Of a DNA stretch of 64,000 nt, positions 52,293-60,680 are shown one piece after another. Made by a program: the position numbers and the translations under genes. The notes beneath the pieces are model-generated. The model was not told the origin of the DNA, searched no databases, and saw only the letters and a program-made list of their open reading frames with translations. The stretch's first letter is position 1; the number at the start of each line of letters is the position of its first letter. The stretch covers positions 1-64,000 of the forward strand of contig JAGBBA010000004.1 of NCBI GenBank assembly GCA_017938695.1, given 5' to 3'. The DNA comes from Clostridia bacterium (lineage in GTDB: Bacteria > Bacillota > Clostridia > Christensenellales > Aristaeellaceae).

Positions 52293-52793
52293 ATGCAGAT
52301 CACCATCGAGATGATCGAGACCAAGGAATTTAAGACCAAGCCCCGTGGATACGACCCTCAGGAGGTGGACGAGTTCCTGGACGCCATCTGCGACGAAATG
52401 GCCCGCCAGATGGATGAGATCGCCGCCCTCCAGCAGCAGCTGGCCGCCGCTAAGGCTGCCCGCCCCGTGGTGGAAGCACCCACCCAGCAGCTGAAGCCCA
52501 TCGCCCCCGTGGCTCCCAAGGCTGTGCCCGATGCCGACTTCCGCGAGATTCTGGAAATGGCCCAGAAGGTCAAGTCCGAAACCATCGCCGCTGCCGAAGC
52601 CAAGGCTGAGGAGATCCTGGCCAAGGCCAAGGAAGAAGCCGCTGCCAAGCTGGACAACCTGGACGTGGAGAAGGAAACCCTCACCAAGCAGGTTGCCGCG
52701 CTGAAGGAAGCTGCCGCCGATTATCGCGCCAAGTTCGAAAGCCTGCTGCAGGCTCAGCAGGAAGCCATCGAAAAGGCCAGCGATCTGTTCTAA
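52293..52793 (+). CDS. divIVA: DivIVA family cell-pole/division protein
   Basis: 166 aa. The N-terminal lipid-binding and crossing segment has KEFKTKPRGYDPQEVDEFLDAI, the DivIVA hallmark, with a coiled coil (about 35-60). A Pro/Ala/Val hinge near 60-85 precedes a second long coiled coil (about 88-160). It recruits division and wall-growth proteins to curved membrane. AAAGGAGCAATTCACC precedes the ATG. It ends the ylm cluster. Confidence 0.95.
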   Translation: MQITIEMIETKEFKTKPRGYDPQEVDEFLDAICDEMARQMDEIAALQQQLAAAKAARPVVEAPTQQLKPIAPVAPKAVPDADFREILEMAQKVKSETIAAAEAKAEEILAKAKEEAAAKLDNLDVEKETLTKQVAALKEAAADYRAKFESLLQAQQEAIEKASDLF

Positions 52794-52808
52794 TTCCATC
52801 AATCATGT

Positions 52809-52844
52809 CGGGAGACGGTCTTTTGGGGCTGTCTCCCGTTTTTT
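52809..52844 (+). terminator. divIVA cluster terminator
   Basis: CGGGAGAC/GTCTCCCG stem followed by TTTTTT. Confidence 0.9.
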
Positions 52845-52847
52845 GCA

Positions 52848-53014
52848 CCAGAGGGGGTGTCACCCCCTCTGGACTCCCCGGCCAAAGGGGCTCTGCCCCT
52901 TTGGAAACCCTGCCAAAGGGCCTTCGGCCCTCTGGACTCCCGCTCGGGGATGGCCGCGGTACGCCTGCCAAGGAGGGGTCACGGCGCATAACGGATGCGC
53001 CGCGACGCGGGGGA
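52848..53014 (+). repeat. Modular intergenic stem-loop element, divIVA copy
   Basis: CCAGAGGGGGTG-TCA-CCCCCTCTGG, then CCAAAGGGGC-TCTG-CCCCTTTGG, then CCAAAGGGCC-TTC-GGCCCTCTGG, GACTCCCGCTCGGGGATGG, GGGGTCACGGCGC and GCGCCGCGACGCGGGG. It begins right after the divIVA terminator and reads the same way as divIVA. Confidence 0.8.
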
Positions 53015-53040
53015 TGCATCAACGAAGGAGGTGAGTCGGC

Positions 53041-55335
53041 ATGGAGAGCATTCGTATGGCGGTGCGTACGCTGGTGGAGTTTACCCTCCATGGCGACGAT
53101 ATCCTGCGTTTGGGTGGGTCGTTGAAGGACATGCAGGACGGCATGCTGGGGCACAAGGCGCGGCAAGCCCTGCTGGGGGACGGCTGGCAGAGCGAGGTGC
53201 CGCTGTCCATTCGCATTCCTGTGGAGGAAGAGGACGCGGAGCTGCACATCACCGGGCGCATGGATGCCTTTTGCGACGGGGATGTGCCGGTGATCGAGGA
53301 GATCAAGCTGTGGCAGAGCAAAGAGCCGCCCTTGGTGCCCTATGCGGCTCACGAGGCCCAAGCGGTGTGCTACGGGCATATGCTTTGCCAGGAGCAGGGC
53401 GTTGGTCAGGTGATGATCCGGGTGGCGTATGTGGACCGCAAGGGCAACGTGCACGGGCAGTTCGACACCCTGCTGACGGCGGCGGAGTGCCGGGAGAGGT
53501 TCTACGGCCTGCTGCTGCCTTACATCCGCCGGATGCGGCTCTTGCGCGGACACAGACGGGCGCGGAATGCCTCGCTGGCCGCGCTGAACTTCCCCTACGA
53601 CAGCTACCGCGCCGGGCAGCGGGACATGGCGGTGCAGGTGTACACGGCCATCCGCCTGCAGTGTCGGCTTTTTGCCAGCATGCCCACCGGCACGGGAAAA
53701 AGTGTGGCGGCCCTGTTTCCGGCATTGAAGGCTCTGGGCGAGGGGCTTACCGGGCAGGTGTATTACCTCACCGCCCGCACCACCCAGCGGCAGGGCGCGC
53801 TGGAGGCTGTGGCCCGGATGCACCGCCAGCCCCTGCACCTGTGGACGCTCACTCTGGATGCCAAGGATAAGCAATGCCCGGAAAAAACGGTGTGCCACCC
53901 GGACTTCTGCCCCCGGGCGAAGGGGCATTTCCTGCGGGACAGTGCGGCCATCGAGGAAATGATGCAGCAGGACGACTGGTCGCCCGAAGCCATCCGGCAG
54001 ATGGCGGACAAGCACAACCTCTGCCCCTTTGAGTTCAGCCTGTCCCTGGCGGAGATCGCCGACCTGACCGTTTGCGACTACAACTACGCCCTTGATCCGG
54101 CGGTGCACATCCAGCGCATTTTTGACCGCACCGCCAACGTAACCCTGCTTATCGACGAGGCCCACAACCTTCTGCACCGCGTGCGCGACATGCTCTCCGG
54201 CTCCATCGAGGGAGGGCGCATCCGCAAGCTGCGCACGGTGGTGGGCAAGGCGGCGGGCCGCAAGCACCGGCTGTACAAGGCCATGACGGAGATGCTCAAG
54301 GCCCTGGACGACCTGCCCGTGGATGAAGAGGCCGACGAGGGTCGTCTGCTGTCCCTGCCCCAGAGCGTTGATAACGCTGCCGCTGACCTGGCGGATGCCT
54401 TTATGGCGGCGGCCAATGAGTCCTTCCCCTGGGACGAGGCTGGCGAGAGGGTGGGGGATACCCTGCTGGCCCTTTTGAGCTTCCTGCGGGCGCGGCGGCG
54501 CGACAGCAGCGAGTACGCCTTCCTGTGGCAGGGCCGCAAGACGCGCACGGTGCATGCTTTTGCGCTGGAGGTGGGCGCGTACTTCCGGGAGGTGACGGCA
54601 CCGCTTTCCGGCGTGGTGTGCTTCTCGGCCACCATGGATCCCCTGGAGGACATGCGCCGTCTGCTGGGTGGCGAGGAGGACGACGCCTGCTTTGCCATGC
54701 CCTCACCCTTCCCCAAAGAAAACCTGCTGATCCTGCAGGCGAATGTGAATACCCGTTACCAGCACCGGGAGGCGGCCTGCGGACAGATCGCATCTGCCAT
54801 CCGCCGCCTGTGGGAAAGCAAGCCCGGGCGGTACATGGCGTTCTTCCCCAGCTTTGCCTTCATGAACAAGGCGGCGGAGGAGCTGGACATCCCCTGCCAG
54901 GTGCAGCGCAGCGGCATGACGGAGGAGGAACGCCGGGCATTCCTGGCCCCCTATCACCCCGGCGGCGAGCCTGCCCTGTCCCTGTGCGTGCTGGGCGGCA
55001 TCTTCGCTGAGGGCATCGACCTGCCCGGCGATGCCCTGGACGGCGTGGTGATCGTGGGCGTGGGGCTGCCCCAGGTGAATCTGTTCCAGGAAACGCTCCG
55101 GGATTATTACGAGGAAACCTTGCAAAGCGGCTTCCTCTATGCCTACATGATCCCCGGCATGCAGAAGGTGGCCCAGGCCGTGGGCCGTGTCATCCGCACG
55201 GAAAATGACCGGGGCGTGGCCATCCTGCTGGACGACCGCTACCGCCAGGGGGCTTACCGCCGCCTGATGCCTGCCCACTGGCAGGTGCAGACGGAGGCCA
55301 ACCTGCCGGATTTCTGGCGGGGGATTGACAAATAA
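53041..55335 (+). CDS. PD-(D/E)XK nuclease fused to XPD/DinG-type helicase
   Basis: 764 aa. Residues about 1-165 form a Cas4/RecB-like nuclease with D75 in GRMDAFCDGD and the E87-x-K89 pair in EEIKLW. The helicase follows: Walker A MPTGTGKS (214-221), four cysteines 279, 285, 290 and 328 placed as in the XPD iron-sulfur cluster, DEAH (372-375), FSATMDPLEDM, and the C-terminal QAVGRVIR. It should unwind DNA 5'-3' and may cut it. GAAGGAGGTGAGTCGGC precedes the ATG. It is monocistronic as far as I can see. Confidence 0.9.
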   Translation: MESIRMAVRTLVEFTLHGDDILRLGGSLKDMQDGMLGHKARQALLGDGWQSEVPLSIRIPVEEEDAELHITGRMDAFCDGDVPVIEEIKLWQSKEPPLVPYAAHEAQAVCYGHMLCQEQGVGQVMIRVAYVDRKGNVHGQFDTLLTAAECRERFYGLLLPYIRRMRLLRGHRRARNASLAALNFPYDSYRAGQRDMAVQVYTAIRLQCRLFASMPTGTGKSVAALFPALKALGEGLTGQVYYLTARTTQRQGALEAVARMHRQPLHLWTLTLDAKDKQCPEKTVCHPDFCPRAKGHFLRDSAAIEEMMQQDDWSPEAIRQMADKHNLCPFEFSLSLAEIADLTVCDYNYALDPAVHIQRIFDRTANVTLLIDEAHNLLHRVRDMLSGSIEGGRIRKLRTVVGKAAGRKHRLYKAMTEMLKALDDLPVDEEADEGRLLSLPQSVDNAAADLADAFMAAANESFPWDEAGERVGDTLLALLSFLRARRRDSSEYAFLWQGRKTRTVHAFALEVGAYFREVTAPLSGVVCFSATMDPLEDMRRLLGGEEDDACFAMPSPFPKENLLILQANVNTRYQHREAACGQIASAIRRLWESKPGRYMAFFPSFAFMNKAAEELDIPCQVQRSGMTEEERRAFLAPYHPGGEPALSLCVLGGIFAEGIDLPGDALDGVVIVGVGLPQVNLFQETLRDYYEETLQSGFLYAYMIPGMQKVAQAVGRVIRTENDRGVAILLDDRYRQGAYRRLMPAHWQVQTEANLPDFWRGIDK

Positions 55336-55427
55336 GGCTGATTGGATACAATGAAAACGTGGCTTTTTCGACATTTTTCATTTTGCGATCATATCTGCCA
55401 CAAATCATCGGCAAAGGTGGTACATTT

Positions 55428-56345
55428 ATGTTTGGACGCAGACCCGACGGACGGCGGATCACCAGCATTGATCCCATTGTCCGCATCACCCCATACCTGA
55501 TGCCCATGCGCTGCGATGCCCAGGTGTTTCTGCAGCACAAGGTGGATTACGAAATGCTGGCCCGCTACATCGCCAAGCAGAGTGCCAAGGGCGAAAAGGT
55601 GACCTTCATGCAGATCATCGTGGCGGCGTTCGTGCGCGCGGTGAGCCAGCACCCGGAGATCAACCGCTACATCATGAACAAGCAGTTCTACTCCCGCAAC
55701 AACTGCACCGTGTCCTTCACTATGCTGAAGGACCCCCAAAATGCCGAGGGCGGCGAGACCGCGGTGAAGCTCCGCTTTGACCCCACCGATACCCTCTACG
55801 ACGTGCGCGACCGCATGAACAAGGCCATCGAGGCCAACCGCGGCGTGGATAACCAGAACTTCCTGGATAGCCTGGTGCGCGTGCTGCATGCGGTGCCCGG
55901 CCTGCCCACCGTGATCGTCGGCCTGGTGCGCCTGCTGGACCGCTACGGCCTGTGTCCCGGTGCGCTGCTGGACGAGCTGCCCTTCCACACCAGCATGTAC
56001 ATTACCAACAACGCCTCCATCGGCCTGCACCATGTGAACCACCACATTTACAACTTTGGTTCCACGAGCCTCTTCTTCGGCATGGGCTCGGTGGAGCGCA
56101 CCATGGTGATGGAGGACGGCCAGCCCCGCATGAAGCGTTGGCTGCCCATCGGCATTACGGCGGACGAGCGCGTGTGCTCCGGTGCGCACTATGCTGGCTT
56201 CTTCGCCACCATGAACCGCTGCCTGAACAACCCCGAGCTGCTGGAAGTTCCCCCGGAGAGCGTGCGCTACGACGAGAAGATGGAATACCACGAGCCCAAG
56301 GTGAATGCTGACAAGCCCGTGGAAGAAAAGACTGTTTCTGCGTAA
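55428..56345 (+). CDS. E2/CAT-fold acyltransferase-like protein, catalytic motif lost
   Basis: 305 aa from MFGRRPDGRRITSIDP. Fold landmarks of the 2-oxoacid dehydrogenase E2 catalytic domain or chloramphenicol acetyltransferase are visible: KVTFMQIIVAAFVRAV, PEINRYIMNKQFY and the C-terminal AGFFATMNRCLNNPELL. The catalytic DHRxxDG is replaced by DERVCSG (246-252), so both the histidine and the aspartate are missing. A His-rich HHVNHHIYNFG (201-211) lies earlier. No lipoyl or E1-binding domains and no E1/E3 genes. Enzymatic acyl transfer is therefore unlikely. Confidence 0.7.
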   Translation: MFGRRPDGRRITSIDPIVRITPYLMPMRCDAQVFLQHKVDYEMLARYIAKQSAKGEKVTFMQIIVAAFVRAVSQHPEINRYIMNKQFYSRNNCTVSFTMLKDPQNAEGGETAVKLRFDPTDTLYDVRDRMNKAIEANRGVDNQNFLDSLVRVLHAVPGLPTVIVGLVRLLDRYGLCPGALLDELPFHTSMYITNNASIGLHHVNHHIYNFGSTSLFFGMGSVERTMVMEDGQPRMKRWLPIGITADERVCSGAHYAGFFATMNRCLNNPELLEVPPESVRYDEKMEYHEPKVNADKPVEEKTVSA

Positions 56346-56351
56346 ATTTTC

Positions 56352-56382
56352 TGCCCATATCTTTGCGGATATGGGCATTTTT
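56352..56382 (+). terminator. Terminator of E2-like gene
   Basis: TGCCCATATC/GATATGGGCA, perfect 10-bp stem with loop TTTGCG, followed by TTTTT. Confidence 0.9.
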
Positions 56383-56383
56383 G

Positions 56384-56412
56384 TGTAACGAAACTGATTC
56401 TCCGGTGTCTAA
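56384..56412 (+). promoter_or_regulatory. ECF-type promoter
   Basis: TGTAAC (56384-56389), 17 nt and GTCTAA (56407-56412). This resembles the TGTAAC...CGTCTA pattern of ECF-dependent promoters and immediately precedes an ECF sigma gene. Confidence 0.5.
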
Positions 56413-56434
56413 ATAAGTGAAAGGGGGTGAGCTG

Positions 56435-56926
56435 GTGAACGATTTCGAGCAGAGCTACCGGGAGTACGAGCGCATGGTACACGCTTTTCTCCTGCGGCTG
56501 TGCGGCAACGAAAGCCTGGCGGAAGAACTGACGCAGGAAACCTTCTATCAGGCACTGAAGCACTGGAAGGAATTCCGGGGCGAGAGCAACGTTTCCACAT
56601 GGCTGTGTACCATCGGCAAGCGGCTGTATCTGAACTGCCTGCGCCGCCAGCCCACACTGCCCCTGGAGGAAGCCCCGGAGCCCCGCACGCCGGACATTGC
56701 AGAGGCCATTGCCGACAGCGACCGCATGATGGACGCCCACCGCCTTTTACACCGGCTGCCGGAGCCCTTCCGGGAGGTGTTCACCCTGCGCACCTTTGGC
56801 GAACTGAGCCATGGGCAAATCGCCAGCCTGTTCGGCAAAAGCGAAAGCTGGGCCAGGGTGACCTATTACCGGGCGAGGCAGATGCTGAGCCACATGGCCA
56901 AGGAGGAATGGAACGATGAAGGATAA
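56435..56926 (+). CDS. ECF RNA polymerase sigma factor
   Basis: 163 aa from a GTG start spaced correctly from AAAGGGGGTGA; an in-frame GTG inside that SD is rejected. Region 2: YERMVHAFLLRLCGNESLAEELTQETFYQALKHW and VSTWLCTIGKRLYLNCLRR. Region 4: LPEPFREVFTLRTFGELSHGQIASLFGKSESWARVTYYRARQML. Overlaps its anti-sigma gene by 11 nt. Confidence 0.93.
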   Translation: MNDFEQSYREYERMVHAFLLRLCGNESLAEELTQETFYQALKHWKEFRGESNVSTWLCTIGKRLYLNCLRRQPTLPLEEAPEPRTPDIAEAIADSDRMMDAHRLLHRLPEPFREVFTLRTFGELSHGQIASLFGKSESWARVTYYRARQMLSHMAKEEWNDEG

Positions 56927-57749
56927 ATGCTCAATTGCCCGGGACCTGATGCCCCTGGTGATCGACGGCGCGTGCAGCGAGGAAAGCAACAAGTTTGTGA
57001 AGGAGCATGTGGCGGAATGTCCGCCCTGCGCGGAAATCTGGGGCGAAATGAAAACCGAGCTGCCACGCATGGCCGCCGAAAAGGAAAAGGCTGAATTGGA
57101 AAAGGCCGCCAAGGCCATGAAGAAGAAGCGGAGGAAGCGGGTGTGGCTTACCTCGCTCATCGCTGTGGTAACGAGTATCGTTCTGCTTTGGGGTGGACGA
57201 TGGTTGTATCATGATCTGACGTTGTATTCCCGAGTCCCCATGGACAAGGACGAGTATACTGTGCAGTTGTATAGAATGTCCGACGGCACGGGACTGGTCG
57301 TCTACGACCTGACGCGGGATGACGCCCAATGCGGAATAGGCATGGGCAGCGGAGGCGGCGTGATCAATCTGCGGCTGGAGGAACCGGTGATCCAGCGGGG
57401 TAGTGAGAGGCTTGAGAAACTATATGGCGGTTATCGTACAGCTGAGCTTGGTGGCTGGAATGAGCAGGGGTGGATGAACGTTAGCGACAGAGAAAAGGTG
57501 TCCTGGGATGTGGAGGGTCGGGAGAACTATCTGATACAGGAACCCATTCAGCAAATCTGGGTGGACTACGGGGATGGCCAGGAACTGATCTACACCCACG
57601 GCGATGAAGTCCCCACCTGCTCACCGGAGATGGAAGCTTACCTGGACTACCTGCATAATCCGCCGGGCATCGGCAAGGGCAAGTATGGCATGGAATACGA
57701 CTACGACAAGCTGGCCGAACTCCGCGCCTTGGTTCCTGAGTGGCACTAA
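56916..57749 (+). CDS. Zinc-finger anti-sigma factor, membrane-anchored
   Basis: 277 aa. N-terminal anti-sigma zinc-finger with C5 and the HxxxCxxC motif HVAECPPC (H31, C35, C38). A Lys/Glu/Ala-rich helix (about 50-74) is followed by one transmembrane helix (about 77-96). An extracytoplasmic domain of about 180 residues has no recognised family and is probably the sensor. AAGGAGGAATGGAACG precedes the ATG, inside the sigma gene. It should hold the upstream ECF factor inactive at the membrane. Confidence 0.88.
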   Translation: MKDKCSIARDLMPLVIDGACSEESNKFVKEHVAECPPCAEIWGEMKTELPRMAAEKEKAELEKAAKAMKKKRRKRVWLTSLIAVVTSIVLLWGGRWLYHDLTLYSRVPMDKDEYTVQLYRMSDGTGLVVYDLTRDDAQCGIGMGSGGGVINLRLEEPVIQRGSERLEKLYGGYRTAELGGWNEQGWMNVSDREKVSWDVEGRENYLIQEPIQQIWVDYGDGQELIYTHGDEVPTCSPEMEAYLDYLHNPPGIGKGKYGMEYDYDKLAELRALVPEWH

Positions 57750-57759
57750 GGAGGAATCC

Positions 57760-57818
57760 GCCTCCGTTCTGTCGAATACGGGAAGGAAACCCGTAGCATG
57801 GCAGAACGGAGGCTTTTT
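57760..57818 (+). terminator. Terminator hairpin that contains the tyrA SD
   Basis: GCCTCCGTTCTG (57760-57771) pairs perfectly with CAGAACGGAGGC (57802-57813), with CGGG/CCCG inside and TTTTT after. The GGAGG in its 3' arm is also the best SD for tyrA at 57822. Confidence 0.75.
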
Positions 57819-57821
57819 GAT

Positions 57822-58655
57822 ATGAATATCGGTGTTGTGGGCCTGGGCCTTATCGGCGGCTCCCTGGCCAAAACCATCAAACTCCATACCGAGCACAAGG
57901 TCATCGGCTGTGATATCGACCTGCAAACGGTGCTGCAGGCCCAGCTGATGGATGCGCTCGACGAGGAAATGGACAAGTTTAACCTGCCCCAGTGCGATAT
58001 GGTGCTGGTAGCCCTGTACCCGGCGGCGATCGTCCAGTGGGTGCAGGAGCACGCAGGGCAGATCAAGCCCGGCGCGCTGGTGATCGACTGCGGCGGCGTG
58101 AAGCAGGAAATCTGCCGCCAGCTGGTGCCCCTGGCCAAAGAAAACGGCTGGCATTTCATCGGCGGCCATCCCATGGCAGGCCGGGAATTCTCCGGCTTCA
58201 AGTATGCCAAGGACGACCTGTTCGACAACGCCAGCATGATCCTCACCCCCATGGGCGACGAGGAGCCGGAGCTGCTCCAGCACGCCCGGGACTTCTTTAT
58301 GGACCTGGGCTTCCGCCGGGTGCAGTTCACCACGCCTCAGACCCACGATGAGATGATCGCCTACACCAGCCAGCTGGCCCACATTGTGTCCAGTGCGTAT
58401 GTGAAAACGCCCCGCGCCGGCAACCACAGGGGCTTCTCTGCCGGTTCCTTTGCGGATATGACCCGCGTGGCCCGGCTCAACGAGCAGATGTGGACGGAGC
58501 TGTTCTTCGACAACCGCGAGGCCCTGCTGCCCGAGGTGGAGGGCCTGGTGGAACGCCTGGCCGAGTACCGCGACGCCCTGCGCGACGGCGACGAGCAGCG
58601 CATGATGCAGCTGTTGCGCGATGGCCGGGAGATCAAGGAAAGGCTGGAAAACTGA
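57822..58655 (+). CDS. tyrA: Prephenate dehydrogenase
   Basis: 277 aa. Oxidative decarboxylation of prephenate in tyrosine synthesis. NAD-binding GLGLIGGSLAKTI at the N-terminus. Other signatures are DCGGVKQEI, FIGGHPMAGREFSGF and the HDEMIAYTSQLAHIVSSAY region. I choose MNIGVVGLG (57822) because GGAGG in the preceding hairpin is well spaced; an ATG at 57798 would lie inside the hairpin. No ACT domain is evident. The downstream gene overlaps by one base. Confidence 0.92.
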   Translation: MNIGVVGLGLIGGSLAKTIKLHTEHKVIGCDIDLQTVLQAQLMDALDEEMDKFNLPQCDMVLVALYPAAIVQWVQEHAGQIKPGALVIDCGGVKQEICRQLVPLAKENGWHFIGGHPMAGREFSGFKYAKDDLFDNASMILTPMGDEEPELLQHARDFFMDLGFRRVQFTTPQTHDEMIAYTSQLAHIVSSAYVKTPRAGNHRGFSAGSFADMTRVARLNEQMWTELFFDNREALLPEVEGLVERLAEYRDALRDGDEQRMMQLLRDGREIKERLEN

Positions 58656-59071
58656 TGCGTATCGTTGTATCGGCCTGCCTGCTGGGCGAAAACTGCAAGT
58701 ACAGCGGCGGCAACAACCTGAACCAAGCCGTGGTGGACTTCGTCCGCGGGCATGAGGTGATCCCCGTCTGCCCCGAACGCCGCTGCGGCATGCCTGCACC
58801 CCGTCCCCGGGTGGAGATCCTGCACGGCCGCCTGATAGATGAGTTTGGCAAAGACGTGGATGCGCTCTACCGCCGCGGCGTGGCAGACACCATCGCCGAC
58901 CTGGGGGATAAGCCCATTGATCTGGCGATCCTCCAGCCCCGCAGCCCCACTTGCGGCGTGCATGAGGTGTACGACGGCACCTTCTCCGGCAGAAGAGTGC
59001 CGGGGCAGGGGGCACTGGCGGAGGCGTTGGGGAAAATGGGTGTTGCGCTGAAGGAGCAGGATGAACTGTAA
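58655..59071 (+). CDS. DUF523 family protein
   Basis: 138 aa. Begins MRIVVSACLLGENCKYSGG and carries VIPVCPERRCGMPAPRPRVEI and QPRSPTCGVHEVYDGTF, the Cys and Arg-rich signatures of DUF523. Family function is not established; conserved cysteines suggest metal or cofactor binding. Its ATG overlaps the tyrA TGA by one base (TGATG), so the two are coupled. Confidence 0.9.
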   Translation: MRIVVSACLLGENCKYSGGNNLNQAVVDFVRGHEVIPVCPERRCGMPAPRPRVEILHGRLIDEFGKDVDALYRRGVADTIADLGDKPIDLAILQPRSPTCGVHEVYDGTFSGRRVPGQGALAEALGKMGVALKEQDEL

Positions 59072-59097
59072 ATCCAACACGAAAGGAAGTTGTCGCA

Positions 59098-60465
59098 GTG
59101 ACACGTATGAGCAACAAAACAAGGACGATCCTGGAATGGATTTTGATGCTGGGCGGATGGTTCTTTTTTGAGTGGCAGTATGTAGAAGTGCTGGAAGTGA
59201 CAAACCGCTATCTGCTAAAAGATCATTTTCCAATGATTTGGAGCATCATGGCTATTGTGGAAATCATCCTAAGCCAATCATGGAAGCGTAAAGGTAACTG
59301 GATTCTTTACGCAGGTTTTGCCTTGGTTGTAGTGCGCTGCATGTTTACGCCCGAAGAATCTCAAAATGTATGTTTTAAGGTAGTAACGAACTCAATTTGG
59401 GCGATGGGCGTATGTTACCATCTTGGCAGTGCATTGAGTAAGAAAAACCTGATACGATTTATCAAGGTCTTAATTGCCGGTTGGACGATCCAGCAAACCA
59501 TTGCATCAGTGGCAGGTATATACTGTACACTGTATGATAAAACGATTTTAAATATGGCGGGCCATAAGTTGATATGGTTCGATGGTAGACTGAGTTTACT
59601 TACTTTCTGTACAATTGCTGCTTCTAATCTGGTAGTTTCCTTTTTTGCTGCTATGTTAGGGGTCAGTATGACAAAAAATATATTTGCCCGTATATTGTAC
59701 ATTGTTTCGATGCTAATTATGTTTGTTGCAATCGCGCTTACGAGTACAAGAACAGCATTTATTTCAATCGGTGCTGGATTAGGAATGTTCTTTATTGGAT
59801 GGCTGATGAGAAAAGTCGGTCATAAAGAAGGAAATGGACAATATAGATTACGCAGACTGATTATTAGGGGAAGCGTAATAGCAGGTGCGCTGGCCATTGT
59901 TGTTGTTATATGCATAGTGATGATGCAAGGTGGCACCCTGTTCAATGAAGGGAAATCGACGGTTATGGATAGTGAAGGCGTTCCTGTTTTGAAACGAAGC
60001 TTCTCACTTACAAGTAATTTGTTAAGTGGACGTGAAGCAATTTGGGAATGCGGAATAAAAATGCTTCAGGACAATCCGCGGTATTTACTGTACGGTGCAT
60101 CCTTTGGTGATCATATGATCAAAGAAGCCAATTCCTATTACGTCCTTGGAAATGATGTTCCGTTTATCCATTTCCATAATATCTATTTGCAGGCGTTGGT
60201 TGAGTGCGGAATTGGCGGCCTATTGCTTTTGCTTGGATTTATCATCTATTTTGCGAAAGCGGCAATATCTCTTTACGCGAATAAACAGTGGAGCGCGTGG
60301 AAATGCATGTTGCCGATTATCCCGGCTGTTGCTTTCCTGGCAGACATGGTTGAGTGTATGGCTTTGCTGCAGTACAATCATGTGGTCCTCCCCTTCATGA
60401 TGCTGTTCATGGGCGTAACGATCCGTGTTGCGGCAGAACAGCAGGAGTTTGCTGAAATCATTTGA
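59098..60465 (+). CDS. O-antigen ligase/polymerase-like membrane protein
   Basis: 455 aa with ten or more hydrophobic segments. A large loop near 270-360 contains SLTSNLLSGREAIWECGIKMLQDNPRYLLYG, the SGR..W pattern of Wzy/WaaL-type proteins, and HFHNIYLQALVECGIGGLLLLLG, their conserved histidine region. Probably polymerises or ligates a surface polysaccharide. Start is GTG with AAAGGAAG upstream. Codon use is clearly more AT-rich than in the neighbours, suggesting transfer; no other polysaccharide genes are adjacent. Confidence 0.78.
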   Translation: MTRMSNKTRTILEWILMLGGWFFFEWQYVEVLEVTNRYLLKDHFPMIWSIMAIVEIILSQSWKRKGNWILYAGFALVVVRCMFTPEESQNVCFKVVTNSIWAMGVCYHLGSALSKKNLIRFIKVLIAGWTIQQTIASVAGIYCTLYDKTILNMAGHKLIWFDGRLSLLTFCTIAASNLVVSFFAAMLGVSMTKNIFARILYIVSMLIMFVAIALTSTRTAFISIGAGLGMFFIGWLMRKVGHKEGNGQYRLRRLIIRGSVIAGALAIVVVICIVMMQGGTLFNEGKSTVMDSEGVPVLKRSFSLTSNLLSGREAIWECGIKMLQDNPRYLLYGASFGDHMIKEANSYYVLGNDVPFIHFHNIYLQALVECGIGGLLLLLGFIIYFAKAAISLYANKQWSAWKCMLPIIPAVAFLADMVECMALLQYNHVVLPFMMLFMGVTIRVAAEQQEFAEII

Positions 60466-60478
60466 AAGGAAATGCCTC

Positions 60479-60510
60479 AGGGTCGGTGAGAGAATCGCCG
60501 GCCCTTTTTG
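60479..60510 (+). terminator. Terminator of O-antigen-ligase-like gene
   Basis: GGGTCGG pairs with CCGGCCC (one G-U) and is followed by TTTTTG. Confidence 0.75.
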
Positions 60511-60539
60511 TTGACTTCCCTCTCATTGCGCGGTATAAT
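60511..60539 (+). promoter_or_regulatory. tRNA-Leu promoter
   Basis: TTGACT (60511-60516), a 17-nt spacer and TATAAT (60534-60539). Confidence 0.88.
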
Positions 60540-60550
60540 ATTCCTTACTT

Positions 60551-60632
60551 GCTGATGTGGTGGAATGGCAGACACCGGGGACTTAAAATCCCCTGCTCAC
60601 AAGGCGTGCGGGTTCGAGTCCCGCCATCAGCA
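60551..60632 (+). tRNA. tRNA-Leu (TAA)
   Basis: 82-nt type II cloverleaf: acceptor GCTGATG/CATCAGC, anticodon loop CTTAAAA with anticodon TAA, a long variable arm (TGCTCACAAGGCG region), T-loop GGTTCGAGTCC and A73. CCA is not encoded. Confidence 0.95.
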
Positions 60633-60640
60633 CTCCAGCA

Positions 60641-60680
60641 AAGCCTTGCAATACAACGGATGCAAGGCTCTTTTATTTTA
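60641..60680 (+). terminator. tRNA-Leu terminator
   Basis: AGCCTTGCA/TGCAAGGCT, perfect 9-bp stem with a 10-nt loop, followed by CTTTTATTTTA. Confidence 0.85.

Noticed and set aside
52848..53014. Possible CRISPR-like array of hairpins
   Set aside because: The hairpins differ in sequence and are adjacent rather than separated by constant-length spacers.
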